Assembly: GCF_036227605.1 (NCBI RefSeq)
Contig: NZ_CP109487.1
Location: forward strand, 1,364,001 to 1,428,000
Source of the DNA: Streptomyces sp. NBC_01439
GTDB taxonomy: Bacteria; Actinomycetota; Actinomycetes; Streptomycetales; Streptomycetaceae
Direction of reading: 5' to 3'
Length of the DNA: 64,000 nt
Shown piece after piece: positions 18,401 to 27,607 of this stretch (positions are counted from its first letter, which is position 1; each line of letters begins with the position of its first letter). The notes under the pieces were generated by a model. It was not told where the DNA came from. It did no database searches and saw nothing but the letters and a program-made list of their open reading frames with translations. Position numbers and translations under genes: made by a program.

Positions 18401-20879
18401 CGGACCCGAGCAGACGACCTTCGGGGACCTTGAGCTCTCCGCAGATGACGCGGTCGTAGAGGTTCGAGAGGTCAGAACGAAGGCGGGAAAGAAGTCCACC
18501 GCCCCCAAGTCAAAGGCACCGGAACGTCGGGGCGTCGTTCCTCTCAAGGACCTTGAGGACTGGCTGGAGTTTCTCGAAGCGATGGCGGGAACGGCCGACG
18601 TGCCCGAGGGTACCCTCATCGACCGCTTCACCAGCCTGGACGAGCTCAAGAGCTATGAAGAGACTCTCCCTGGCTTCATGGGCATGGACGTGGACAATCC
18701 AGAGGACCGGTTCCCGTGGCTCCGGGGAGTTCGCGACATTGCCGAGGAACAGGGCTTCCTGCACTGGGAGCTGGAGTTTGCCCTTGTCTTCGCCCAGGGC
18801 GGCGGATTTGACCTCCAGGTGGGTAACCCTCCGTGGGTCAGACCGGACTGGAACGAGTCAGCTGTTCTTGCTGAACACGATGCATGGTTCGAGCTGGAAG
18901 CAATGGCCTCTGCTGCGGAGACGCAGCGCCGGCGGCGGGAGATACTGACCTCTTCGGTGGCCCGATGCTACGTGCTCGGCGAGCTGACGAAAACAAGCGC
19001 GCAGGTGGCAGTGTTCGGCTCCCCTCAGATGTACCCACTTTTGGCAGGAACCCGCCCCAATCTCTATCGGGCATTCATGACCGAGGCTTGGGCTCATACG
19101 TCCAAAAACGGGACCACCGGAATGGTTCACCCGGACACACACTTCACTGGGGACAGGGAGAGCGACCTCCGGAGAGCCGCGTACCGGAGGCTGCGCGTTC
19201 ACGGCGATTTCGTAAACTCTGGCCAGCGCTTCTTTCCCGAACCGGTTGGCCACACTGCTCACTTCGGGGTGCACGTCTACGGAGAACCTAAGGAGATCTC
19301 CTTCGATCACCTTTCATGGCTTGTCGCCGTAGACGCGCTGCGGCATTCGTCCCAGCATGACGGCTCGGGCGATGTGCCAGGCGTTCGCTACCGCAACGGC
19401 GAGTTCGATGAACGTCCTCACCGCGCCCGTGTTGTCAAGGTGGATGGGCATCAGCTCTCTATCTGGCAACGCCTGCTAGACGAGGCCGAGCAACCCGTCG
19501 AGGAAGCACGCCTACTTTTCCCTGTCAGTACAGCTGAAGCAACGGCGATTGAGGCGCTGGCGAACTATCCACTGCGACTGGGTGCCTTGTCCCCACGGAT
19601 CTCGTTCGGATTCAACGAGAGCAACGCGAAGCGGGACAACCTCATCGACTACAACCGTCCGGCTCCGGATACAGACCAGGTGTTCCGGCCGGATCGCTGG
19701 CGCCACGTCATTCTCAAGGGCACCCAGTTGAGCGTAGCCACCCCCATCTACAAGCGCCACGACGCGAACACCAACGACCCGTACGGGCGGGATCTCGTCA
19801 ACCTTGCCCCGGACTTCGTGCCTGACACTGCTTACGTTCGCGCCAGCGGAATGACTCTGCCCTACCTTGCTGCGCAGGACCGCTGGGTCAATCACAAGGC
19901 ATTGCTCCGGTTGCGTGCGGACCAAAGGGCACTCGCCAAGGCACGGGCTCAGGCGACTGCAACAGGCCAGGGTGCCGACGACGAAATCGACACGGAAATG
20001 GTCGACGCGATTCTTCAGGAACGGGCTAGGCGCCGGTGTGCCGTCTTCTATCGGCTTGCTTGGCGCCGTCAGATTGCTCCGAACGCTGAGCGCGCACTGT
20101 ACGCAGCCATTATCCCGCCAGGAACCATGCACATCCATGGTGTGCACAGCGCCGCGATGGCGAGTGAACGGCTGACCGTACTCGTAGCTGGATTCTGGGC
20201 CTCACTCCCCTTGGACTACTTCCTTCGAGCAACGGGTCGCGGCGACCTGCAGGTCAAGGGAGCCAAGGCCATGCCTGCCCCCAGCACCCAGCACCCCCTA
20301 GCCTCTGCACTCCTCCTCCGCACCCTCCGCCTCAACTGCCTGACCAGCGCCTACGCAGACCTCTGGGCCGAGTTGTACGATCCCACCTGGCCAGCGTACG
20401 AACCCTGGGCCTGCGACTGGACTGGGCTCCAGCCGCTGCACGACGTGACCCAGGACTGGCGGCCCGAGACACCGCTCCGTAGCGAGCGGGCTCGCCGGTC
20501 CGCCCTGGTCGAGATCGACGCGCTCGTCGCCGTCTGGCTCGGCATGGATGCCGACGCTCTCATCGCCGCGTACCGGGGCCGCTTCCCCGTGCTCCAGAAG
20601 TACGAGGCTGTCACCTGGTTCGATGCCGAGGGGTGGAAGATCGCAGGGAACGCCCGCACGATCGGGCAGCGGCAAACCAAGGAGAGCTGGGCGCAGTTCG
20701 AGGCGTACCAAGCGGACCGAGAGAACAAGCCCGTCCCCGATGGCTACACCGCTCCCTTCCACAAGGCGAAGCGTGAAGACGAGATGCGGGCGGCGCATGC
20801 TGTGTTTAAGAAGCGGCTCGATGAGGCCGTGGCTCGCGGGGAGTGGGATCCGGTGAAGCAGGAGGTGCCGAAGCCGTGA
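15432..20879 (+). CDS. Large adenine-type DNA methylase (DrmMI/PglX/Eco57I-like)
   Basis: 1815 aa. The N-terminal 600 residues are helical with no catalytic motif recognised. The SAM-binding motif CEPALGSGAFLNEA lies near residue 636, YGVDLNATGVELAEVSLWLN follows, and the catalytic GNPPWVRPDW motif IV lies far downstream near residue 1131, separated by about 450 residues. NPPW with the order SAM loop then NPPx is that of gamma-class N6-adenine methylases such as PglX and Eco57I. The C-terminal part should hold target recognition. Known roles: marking host DNA as self in DISARM or BREX. Codons between about 18300 and 20250 are visibly less GC-biased than the rest. The GTGA overlap with the next gene couples translation. 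Confidence 0.8.
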   Translation: MSTDFDSFSNRGEYFSAHYFAEQLGADLKKGLFTTWATREGDEHDRRKTPRELIRSLRSSYLSDDVRTYFAEAAARDADGDVRLYTKDNPEWHKRLTEWHQEVLRTLGFEAAPTEITVHRAGRDHTVTVAYHGHGIVALDCGWAADNDAAVNAAGPGRLLHPLRVSASETYETGTALAAWLFQSELGEAGGPHPRFVLLLCGGVLVLADRQSWNEGRYLAVNLDAALERNDRAQQGELSTIAALFSLDMLRPGENDQSRGIDGLLKSSSTNAAGVSGELRHGLQRSVEIIANEVLARMAEPDNDVAPDDIESPKIPFARELTRESLRYLYRILFLLYAEARPELGILPADDGSYEAGYSMTRLRELVERDEELVEEEARNGFHLFESLSVLFNKVNFGHRPYGTEDTDDQPGDDEETRKAKAARRSEDRGLRFEPLRSELFEPKAVRLIGRNVVDPRSDEDNDPRWLDLRLRNTALHEVLRLLTMKKGKRGERGGFISYRNLGINQLGAVYEGLMSYTGIIADEELCEVAKGGDPEKGSWLIPSHKQDQYPDKTLVHYTEDDARKGLRGVKKYEKGSFVYRLAGRDRETSASYYTPESLTQVTVELTLKHRLDQERDAEGNTIKTRASELLKYKICEPALGSGAFLNEAINQVAEEYLRRRQEELGVAIPTADALAEKQKVKAYIALHNAYGVDLNATGVELAEVSLWLNTMHPGMRAPWFGLHLRRGNSLIGARRAVYAADDVTGKEWLKAKGALAPTRLPFLKDGEPQRLPQDSVHQFLLPSPGWAAVAGSKEAKELAKEGVEQLAAWKKGILQRPKRGKASRGKEPVSQFTKLRDATRRVEFLWSLVVKRMELSEQAVARRIEVWGADPTDSEYDFLQRPDHAATKEQVLEDLFKAADTPYWRLKKIMDAWCALWFWPVDKAGLLDGTASDYAMHATVTEADTLAQVLGGAPLPEEPPTPVTTPEPAVAPEPAPMPRFVEATALFALGPEQTTFGDLELSADDAVVEVREVRTKAGKKSTAPKSKAPERRGVVPLKDLEDWLEFLEAMAGTADVPEGTLIDRFTSLDELKSYEETLPGFMGMDVDNPEDRFPWLRGVRDIAEEQGFLHWELEFALVFAQGGGFDLQVGNPPWVRPDWNESAVLAEHDAWFELEAMASAAETQRRRREILTSSVARCYVLGELTKTSAQVAVFGSPQMYPLLAGTRPNLYRAFMTEAWAHTSKNGTTGMVHPDTHFTGDRESDLRRAAYRRLRVHGDFVNSGQRFFPEPVGHTAHFGVHVYGEPKEISFDHLSWLVAVDALRHSSQHDGSGDVPGVRYRNGEFDERPHRARVVKVDGHQLSIWQRLLDEAEQPVEEARLLFPVSTAEATAIEALANYPLRLGALSPRISFGFNESNAKRDNLIDYNRPAPDTDQVFRPDRWRHVILKGTQLSVATPIYKRHDANTNDPYGRDLVNLAPDFVPDTAYVRASGMTLPYLAAQDRWVNHKALLRLRADQRALAKARAQATATGQGADDEIDTEMVDAILQERARRRCAVFYRLAWRRQIAPNAERALYAAIIPPGTMHIHGVHSAAMASERLTVLVAGFWASLPLDYFLRATGRGDLQVKGAKAMPAPSTQHPLASALLLRTLRLNCLTSAYADLWAELYDPTWPAYEPWACDWTGLQPLHDVTQDWRPETPLRSERARRSALVEIDALVAVWLGMDADALIAAYRGRFPVLQKYEAVTWFDAEGWKIAGNARTIGQRQTKESWAQFEAYQADRENKPVPDGYTAPFHKAKREDEMRAAHAVFKKRLDEAVARGEWDPVKQEVPKP

Positions 20880-23800
20880 GGCCGACGCTGCAGGCGCGCG
20901 GGCTCAAGGAGAGCCTGCTCCAGTACCTGTCCACGACCTACGCGCTCACCGACGAGGGCGCGCGTGAGGCGCTGCACCGATTCCTAGGAGACGAGACCTC
21001 CGGGATGTTCCGGGGGCCGTACCTGCGGGTGCGGACGCCGTTCACCGTGGCCGACGACAAGCAGTGGCGCCGGCATCTGGAGTGGCAGCCGGAGGGGTTC
21101 AAGCCGTACGCGCACCAGGCCGTGGCCTTCGCCCGTCTCACCTCCGCGCGCGGGCACACCCCCCAGCCGACGCTGGTCACCACCGGTACCGGGTCCGGCA
21201 AGACCGAGTCGTTCCTGTACCCGGTGCTCGATCACTGCCGACGGGAGCGGGAGGCGGGTCAGACGGGCGTCAAGGCGATCTTCCTGTACCCGATGAACGC
21301 CCTGGCCACTGACCAGGCGCAGCGCATCAACGAGCTGCTGACCGAGAACGCCGAGCTGGGGAAGCTGTCGGCGGGTCTGTACATCGGTGAGCGGGCGGCG
21401 ACGCAGTACGAGAGGGTGCGGACGCGGCGGTCGGACATGCAGCTGTCGCCGCCGGACATCCTGATCACCAACTACAAGATGCTGGACCTGCTCCTCCAGC
21501 GCGCGGACGACGCCCCGCTGTGGCGGGAGTCGGACATCCGGTACGTCGTCGTGGACGAGTTCCACACTTACGACGGCGCGCAGGGCACGGACGTCGGCAT
21601 GCTGCTGCGCCGACTCGCGGCGGCCGTCGGGGCTTCCGCGGAGGGCCGGCCGCTCGGGCGGATCTGTCCGGTGGCGACGTCGGCGACGCTCGCGTCCGGG
21701 ACGGACGAGGACGGTGTGGCGCGGCTGACTGAGGTGGCCACGCACGTCTTCGGTACGGAGTTCACCGCCGACGCGATCGTCGGGGAGAACCGGCAGTCGG
21801 TGGAGGAGTTCGTCCCGCGTCGCGATGTGACCATGCAGCCGATGCCGACTCCGGACGAGCTTCTTGCGCTGCCGGATCCGACGACCGGGGATGCGGCGCT
21901 GCTGGATCTGATCGAGAAGGTGACGGATGTCCGTGACCTGGATCCGTTCGTGCTCGGCGGCAATCTCAAGCGGCATCTGTTCACGCATGCCGTGATGGAG
22001 GCGCTCGGCGGTGAGGTGAAGACCTCGGCCGAGGTGTTGGACGTGATGTGGCGGGTCGGCGCGGCCGGCTGGTCGGAGGCGGTGGCCCGGCAGCCGGAAA
22101 AGGCGGCGGAGGCGCTGGCGCGGTTCGTGGCCCTGCTGTCGTACGCCCGTGATCCGGAGTCGACGCCCGCCTCGCCACGACCGTTCGTCCACGTCGAGGT
22201 GCACCAGTGGGCGCGGTCGGTGTCGCGGCTGCTGCGCGGGGTGCTGCCGTGGCCGAAGGCGGAGTTCCGGTGGGATGCGGCCGGCGCGGCCGATGCCGGC
22301 GGGGCCGACAACGGACGTACGGCACCCGTGACGACGGCGACCTCGGGCCAGAGCGCGAACCTGTTCCTTCCAGCGGTGTACTGCCGTGACTGCGGGCGTT
22401 CGGGGTGGGCGGTGTTCTCGCCGGAGAGCGATGACCACGACGTCCAGTTCGACACGTACAAGATCCGCCGGTCCTCGCTCGGGCAGGACAAGGCCCGGGT
22501 GCGGAACCTGATCGCGGCGACGGACCAGGAGGCCCGGGAGGGTTCCGGTGCGGCGCCGATGTCGGCCGCCCGCGGCAAGGGGAGTCCGGCCGGCTCGCAG
22601 GGTGCGGGTGGGACCCTGATGGTGCTGGACGGCACCCGCAAGCGGCTGCGGCTGCCCGACCCGCAGAACGACTACGACCGGGAATCCAAGCAGCCTCGGC
22701 TGACGGCGCGTGACTCGGCGTTCGTCCTGGTCAACTTCGGCGAGACGGCCAATACGGCGGCCAAGGAGGACTGGTGCCCGGCCTGCGGTGAGCGCAACGC
22801 GATCCGTTACCTCGGTACCGGTGCCGCGGCCATGGCGGCGGCTTCGATCACCCAGCTGTTCACCGGCGGGGAGCTCGAGAGGGAGCTCCGCGAGGACAAG
22901 ACGTTGATGTTCAACGACTCGGTGCAGGATGCCGCGCATCGGGCGGGTTTCGTCGCCAATCGCTCGTACACCTTCTCGCTGCGTGCACTCCTGGCCGATC
23001 ACCTGCGGCACGACGAGTCGACGGCGCTGAACGACCTGATCGCGAACGTGGTCGAGGCCACGACCGACAAGGACACCCTCTCCGCGGTGGTCCCTCCGGA
23101 CCTGCACGGGTTCAAGGGCGTGGACCGGCTGCTGTCCGGGCAAGGTCGCGGCGGGGACCTGAAGACGTGGCGGCTGATCGGGCAGCGGCTGGCGTTCGAG
23201 GCGCTGATGGAGTTCGGGTTCCGGTCCCGCAACGGCCGTACCCTTGAACTGACCCGGACCGCCGCCGCGCAGGTCCGCATCGACGACCCGGCGGCCGTGG
23301 TGGCGCTGGTCCGGGAGCTGCACGAGGAGTGCGTGCGGGACGGGCTGCCGCTGGTGCCGCAGGACGACACCCGCTACCTGGCGTTCGTACGCATCCTCCT
23401 GGAGCGGCTGCGCACGCGCGGGGCCGTGGCGCACCAGTGGCTGGATAAGTACGTCGACGAGGCCGGCACCAGTCGGTACTACGTGTGGGGCAGGCGTCCC
23501 AAGGGCATGCGGGCTTTCCCCAAGGGCATCGCGGCCCCGGTGTTCCTGCTGGGGCAGCCGAAGAACGGCAGCGAGTTCGACTTCGCGACGGGCCGGCTGT
23601 CCTGGTACGAGCGGTGGGCCGGGCGCTGCCTGGAGCTGCCACGTGAGCTGGCGCCCGAGCTGTGGAGCCGGCTGCTGCCCGAGCTCGCCTCGATGGGCCT
23701 GCTGTCGGTGCGTACGCCGAACGACACCTCGGCGCGGGTGTACGGGCTCAAGCCGGGTGCGATCGAGGCCCGGCTGCTGGACGACGAGCAGGTCCGCAGC

Positions 23801-26800
23801 TCGTACGTGCGCTGCCCGGTGTGCTTCTGGGAGCAGACGGTCCACCCCGACCTGCTGGACCAGTGGCACGGGCAGCCCTGCCCGTCGTACCGGTGCGGAA
23901 GGGGCCGGCTGGTGGCAGGCGACCGTCCCGAGGGGCTGGGCGTGCACCACCGGGACCGGGACTACACGCACGACTACTACCGGCGGCTCTACCTCAGCGC
24001 GGGCACGTATCAGGTAGTGACCGCCGAGCACACCGGGATGCTGACGCGTCCTCAGCGGGAGAAGGTCGAAGAGGCGTTCAAGCGCGGTGGCGGGTTCAAG
24101 GACCCCAATGTGCTCTCCTGCACCCCGACCCTGGAGATGGGCATCGACATCGGCGATCTGTCCGCCGTCGTGCTGTCCGCGCTCCCCCGGCGGCCCGCCT
24201 CGTACGCGCAGCAGGTCGGCAGGGCCGGTCGCCGTACCGGCAATGCCTTCCTGTTGACGATCCCGGACCGGCGCCGCCGTGACCTGTACTTCCTGGAGCG
24301 TCCGAAGGACCTGATCGCGGGCACCATCGTGCCGCCCGGCTGCTACCTGTCGGCGGTGGAGATCCTCAAGCGGCAGTACCTGGCGCACCTGCTCGACCTC
24401 GCCGCTGCCGGCCGGCTCGTACGAGCGGACGGGATCGTGCTGCGCGCGATGCCGCACAAGGCGCCACGTCTGTTCGGCCCTTCCGGTTACCTCACCGACC
24501 TGGTGGAGCTGGCCCTCGACCAGGGCGAGGAGCTCGTCGAGGGGTTCTTGCGGCTGTTCCCGGTCGGCGTCAGCGAGCAGGCCCAGGATGATCTCAGGAA
24601 GTACGCCACCCACGATCTGCGGAGCAAGGTGGAGCTGGCCGAGCGCGAGTGGCGGCGTGGCGAGGAGGCCTTGCGGGCTCGGCTGGCGGAGATCAGCGAA
24701 GCGCATGACGAGCTGAAGGACTCCGATCCCGACGAGGCCCGTCAGAAGGCGGAGCTGGACGCCGAGCGGCGTGGCGTGGGCAAGCGGCTCCTGCACCGGG
24801 GCGAGACCACGGCACAGAGCGCTCTGTGCGACCTGGGGCTGCTCCCGAACTACGCGCTGATCGACTCCCCGACCACGCTGTCGGCAACGCTGTACGGCGA
24901 GGACGGCGTCGACCCCAAGACCGGCAAGGTCGTCTACACCTCCGAGACGCTCACCTACGAGCGGCCCCGACGGTTCGCGCTCCAGGAGCTGGCTCCGGGC
25001 AACACCTTCTACGTCAACGGCTACCGGCACGAGATCACCGGACTGGAGCTGTCCACCGGCGGCCGGCAGGAGTGGCGTACCTGGCGGGTGTGCCCCGGCT
25101 GCGGCTATGTACGCACCGAGAACGCAGCCGATGACCGCTCCCCCTGCCCGCGCTGCAAGACGGGGCAGATCGCCGACGACGGCTCCTGCCTCTTCCAGGT
25201 CGTGGAGCCGGCCACCGTCACCTCGCGGGACAAGCGGGAGGACGCGCGGATCCGGGACGACAAAGACGACCGCGACCACCGCTCGTACGCAGTCGTGGAC
25301 GCCGTCGACATCCCGCTCGAGGCGATCGAACCCGGCTCCTGGCGGCACACCCGCGAGACCTTCGGCGTCGACTACTGCCGCAGCGCCATGATCCGGCGGA
25401 TCAACGTGGGTCCGGTCCGCTACGACAGCCCGGCCCGGGACGACTTCGCCGGCACGCAGGTGCGCCTCAACCCATTCCACGTGTGCACCGCGTGCGGGGC
25501 CGCCAGCGCAGACGGCCGTCCCGTCTTCGATCACGACACGGATGCCCTGGAATCGGCCGCGGTCCGCGCCGGACAGCTGAAGCACCACCGTCCGTGGTGC
25601 CCGCTGCGCCGCGGCAAGAAGGATGGCATCACCCAGGAACAGGTGCTGCTCGCCCACCAGTTGCAGACCGAGGCGCTGCGGGTGCTGATCCCGGCCGCGA
25701 CCGCAGACGTGGACGCCAAGGTGCACTCCTTCCGGGCTGCCCTGCGACTCGGCGTCGATCTGCACTTCGGCGGGGACCCGCAGCACCTCGACACGACGGT
25801 GGCGTCCATGCCGGATACCGACAGCGGGGAACGGCGCTGGTTCCTGGTGCTGTTCGACGCCCTGCCCGGCGGCACCGGCTACCTGGACCGGCTCACCGAC
25901 CCGGCCGCCTTCCGCGATGTCCTCGCCCAGGCGTACGAGAGTCTCAAGGCGTGCCCGTGTGCCGAGGAGCACCGCCGGGCCTGCCACCGCTGCCTGCACC
26001 GCTACACCCCCGAGCAGTTCCAGGACGAGGTCTCACGCCAGGCCGCCCTGAGCATGATCGAGTCCCTGCTGTTCACCCGGGAGGGCGAGGACGGCTGGGA
26101 CACGGCCGAGGTGGACCACACCGGGCTGGTCGGTCTGGACGCCCAGGTGGAGTCCGACCTGGAGGCGCGCTTCCTGGCCGCGCTGAGGGACTGGGTGAAG
26201 ACCACCGATGATGCCGCCCTGGACGAGGACGGCCACGCGAGCGGACACCTGCGGTTCACCGCCGGCTCGGACGTCACCCACTGGCGGCTCACAGCCCAGC
26301 GGCAACTCGAAGGGACCCGCACGGACTTCACCTTCACCCGCGTCGGGGGCCCACAGCAGAGCGTGCACGTCTACCTGGAGGGCTTCCGCTTCCACGCCAG
26401 CCGCGAGCACAACCGCATCGCCGACGACGCGGCCCGGCGCACCCTCCTGCGCGCCGACGGAAAGACCGTCTTCCAGATCACCTGGGCCGACATCGACCTG
26501 TTCGAACAGCGCCCGGTCCGCACCAAGCCGGTCTGGCCGCCCTACCGGGGCACCGCCCAGGAGGGCGCCAGGGCCGCGTACGAGCAGTACGGCGGCACCC
26601 GGGCCCACTTCGGCGAGGCGGTCTTCGCCAACCCAATCGACACCCTGATCGCCTACCTGCGCGACCCGGACGCCGAACGCTGGGCCCGGCGGGCCCGCGC
26701 CCTGGTCACCGGCCTCACAGCGGTGCCCGCGACGACCCCCGTCGCGGCGACCGCCAAGCGCAGCGAACTGATCACTGCATTGAGCGGCCAGCTCGCGGGG

Positions 26801-27607
26801 TTCGCAAGCGGGCCGCGACACGACAAGCTGGTGGCAGCAGACTCTGCCGGCTTCGCCGGTCCCGTTCACGTGTTCCGCACCGAGGACGAGCACGGCCTCC
26901 CCCTCGTGTTCGCGGTCGACGCGGCCGATCAGGAGAACCTGCGGTGGACCGCCCTGGCCGTCCTGGACGACAGCGATGCCGTCCTGGACACCGAGGAACA
27001 CAAGCTGCGGTGGAGGTCCTGGCTGTACTGGACCAACCTCACCCAGTTCCTGTCCCTGGCCGGCGGCGACGGCGTCCAGCTCGCTGCCAGCCGGGCCGCG
27101 GACTTCGCAGTCGAGGTCCTCTCAGTCTGCGGCGGGCTCGGGGAACTCGACTCGCTCGCCGACGCGCGTACCCTGCGACAGCCGGTCGTCGTGCACCCCA
27201 TCGCCCCGGAGGCAAGTGGCGATACGCCCGTCGAGGCTGCTCTCCGGCACATCATCCGAGACGCAATCTGGGACGAGGACATCCTTGAGCTGCTGCGCGA
27301 GGAGCCGGACGAGAACCCCTCGCTCCTGAACCTCGCCGAGCTCCTCGCGGACCAAGGCAAGCAGGCACCCGTGTTCGGATTCGAACTCGGGACCACCAGC
27401 CGCTGGCCCGCCGAATTCGCCTGGCAGACCCCCGACATCAAGATCGCCGTCGTCACGGCCCACCGGGGAGAGGACGACGCCGAGGCCCAGCGGCGCGACG
27501 CCGCGTACGCCGAGGCCGGCTGGACGGTCCGTACCGCCGCCGAATGGCTCGACCATCTCGACACCCTGCTCGAACAGCTCCCCGACACGGAAGGCACCAC
27601 CCGATGA
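20876..27607 (+). CDS. Giant SF2 helicase with DUF1998/MZB region (fused DrmA-DrmB-like or DruE-like)
   Basis: 2243 aa from GTG 20876, with AGGAGG 11 nt upstream. RecA1: Walker A GTGSGKTE (about residue 104), DEFH box (about 228), SATLA (about 268). A roughly 700-residue insertion holds Cys pairs (CRDCGRSGW, CPACGERN). RecA2: TPTLEMGIDIG and QQVGRAGRRTGNAF (about 1083-1120). The C-terminal third carries a second zinc cluster (CPGCGYVRTE, CPRC) and the DUF1998 signature FDALPGGTGYLDRL with CPCAEEHRRACHRC (about 1660-1705), then a nuclease-like segment (VYLEGFRFHASREHNR). DISARM usually has DrmA and DrmB as separate proteins; Druantia DruE is a single protein of similar length. The function is probably DNA translocation in defence. 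ATGA links it to the last gene. Confidence 0.8.
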   Translation: MRPTLQARGLKESLLQYLSTTYALTDEGAREALHRFLGDETSGMFRGPYLRVRTPFTVADDKQWRRHLEWQPEGFKPYAHQAVAFARLTSARGHTPQPTLVTTGTGSGKTESFLYPVLDHCRREREAGQTGVKAIFLYPMNALATDQAQRINELLTENAELGKLSAGLYIGERAATQYERVRTRRSDMQLSPPDILITNYKMLDLLLQRADDAPLWRESDIRYVVVDEFHTYDGAQGTDVGMLLRRLAAAVGASAEGRPLGRICPVATSATLASGTDEDGVARLTEVATHVFGTEFTADAIVGENRQSVEEFVPRRDVTMQPMPTPDELLALPDPTTGDAALLDLIEKVTDVRDLDPFVLGGNLKRHLFTHAVMEALGGEVKTSAEVLDVMWRVGAAGWSEAVARQPEKAAEALARFVALLSYARDPESTPASPRPFVHVEVHQWARSVSRLLRGVLPWPKAEFRWDAAGAADAGGADNGRTAPVTTATSGQSANLFLPAVYCRDCGRSGWAVFSPESDDHDVQFDTYKIRRSSLGQDKARVRNLIAATDQEAREGSGAAPMSAARGKGSPAGSQGAGGTLMVLDGTRKRLRLPDPQNDYDRESKQPRLTARDSAFVLVNFGETANTAAKEDWCPACGERNAIRYLGTGAAAMAAASITQLFTGGELERELREDKTLMFNDSVQDAAHRAGFVANRSYTFSLRALLADHLRHDESTALNDLIANVVEATTDKDTLSAVVPPDLHGFKGVDRLLSGQGRGGDLKTWRLIGQRLAFEALMEFGFRSRNGRTLELTRTAAAQVRIDDPAAVVALVRELHEECVRDGLPLVPQDDTRYLAFVRILLERLRTRGAVAHQWLDKYVDEAGTSRYYVWGRRPKGMRAFPKGIAAPVFLLGQPKNGSEFDFATGRLSWYERWAGRCLELPRELAPELWSRLLPELASMGLLSVRTPNDTSARVYGLKPGAIEARLLDDEQVRSSYVRCPVCFWEQTVHPDLLDQWHGQPCPSYRCGRGRLVAGDRPEGLGVHHRDRDYTHDYYRRLYLSAGTYQVVTAEHTGMLTRPQREKVEEAFKRGGGFKDPNVLSCTPTLEMGIDIGDLSAVVLSALPRRPASYAQQVGRAGRRTGNAFLLTIPDRRRRDLYFLERPKDLIAGTIVPPGCYLSAVEILKRQYLAHLLDLAAAGRLVRADGIVLRAMPHKAPRLFGPSGYLTDLVELALDQGEELVEGFLRLFPVGVSEQAQDDLRKYATHDLRSKVELAEREWRRGEEALRARLAEISEAHDELKDSDPDEARQKAELDAERRGVGKRLLHRGETTAQSALCDLGLLPNYALIDSPTTLSATLYGEDGVDPKTGKVVYTSETLTYERPRRFALQELAPGNTFYVNGYRHEITGLELSTGGRQEWRTWRVCPGCGYVRTENAADDRSPCPRCKTGQIADDGSCLFQVVEPATVTSRDKREDARIRDDKDDRDHRSYAVVDAVDIPLEAIEPGSWRHTRETFGVDYCRSAMIRRINVGPVRYDSPARDDFAGTQVRLNPFHVCTACGAASADGRPVFDHDTDALESAAVRAGQLKHHRPWCPLRRGKKDGITQEQVLLAHQLQTEALRVLIPAATADVDAKVHSFRAALRLGVDLHFGGDPQHLDTTVASMPDTDSGERRWFLVLFDALPGGTGYLDRLTDPAAFRDVLAQAYESLKACPCAEEHRRACHRCLHRYTPEQFQDEVSRQAALSMIESLLFTREGEDGWDTAEVDHTGLVGLDAQVESDLEARFLAALRDWVKTTDDAALDEDGHASGHLRFTAGSDVTHWRLTAQRQLEGTRTDFTFTRVGGPQQSVHVYLEGFRFHASREHNRIADDAARRTLLRADGKTVFQITWADIDLFEQRPVRTKPVWPPYRGTAQEGARAAYEQYGGTRAHFGEAVFANPIDTLIAYLRDPDAERWARRARALVTGLTAVPATTPVAATAKRSELITALSGQLAGFASGPRHDKLVAADSAGFAGPVHVFRTEDEHGLPLVFAVDAADQENLRWTALAVLDDSDAVLDTEEHKLRWRSWLYWTNLTQFLSLAGGDGVQLAASRAADFAVEVLSVCGGLGELDSLADARTLRQPVVVHPIAPEASGDTPVEAALRHIIRDAIWDEDILELLREEPDENPSLLNLAELLADQGKQAPVFGFELGTTSRWPAEFAWQTPDIKIAVVTAHRGEDDAEAQRRDAAYAEAGWTVRTAAEWLDHLDTLLEQLPDTEGTTR

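Noticed and set aside
20984..25999. A 1671-codon open frame on the minus strand opposite the giant helicase
   Set aside because: The plus-strand frame carries full helicase and zinc motifs; the minus frame is Arg/Gly/Pro/Val-rich with no motif, as expected for antisense of GC-rich codons.
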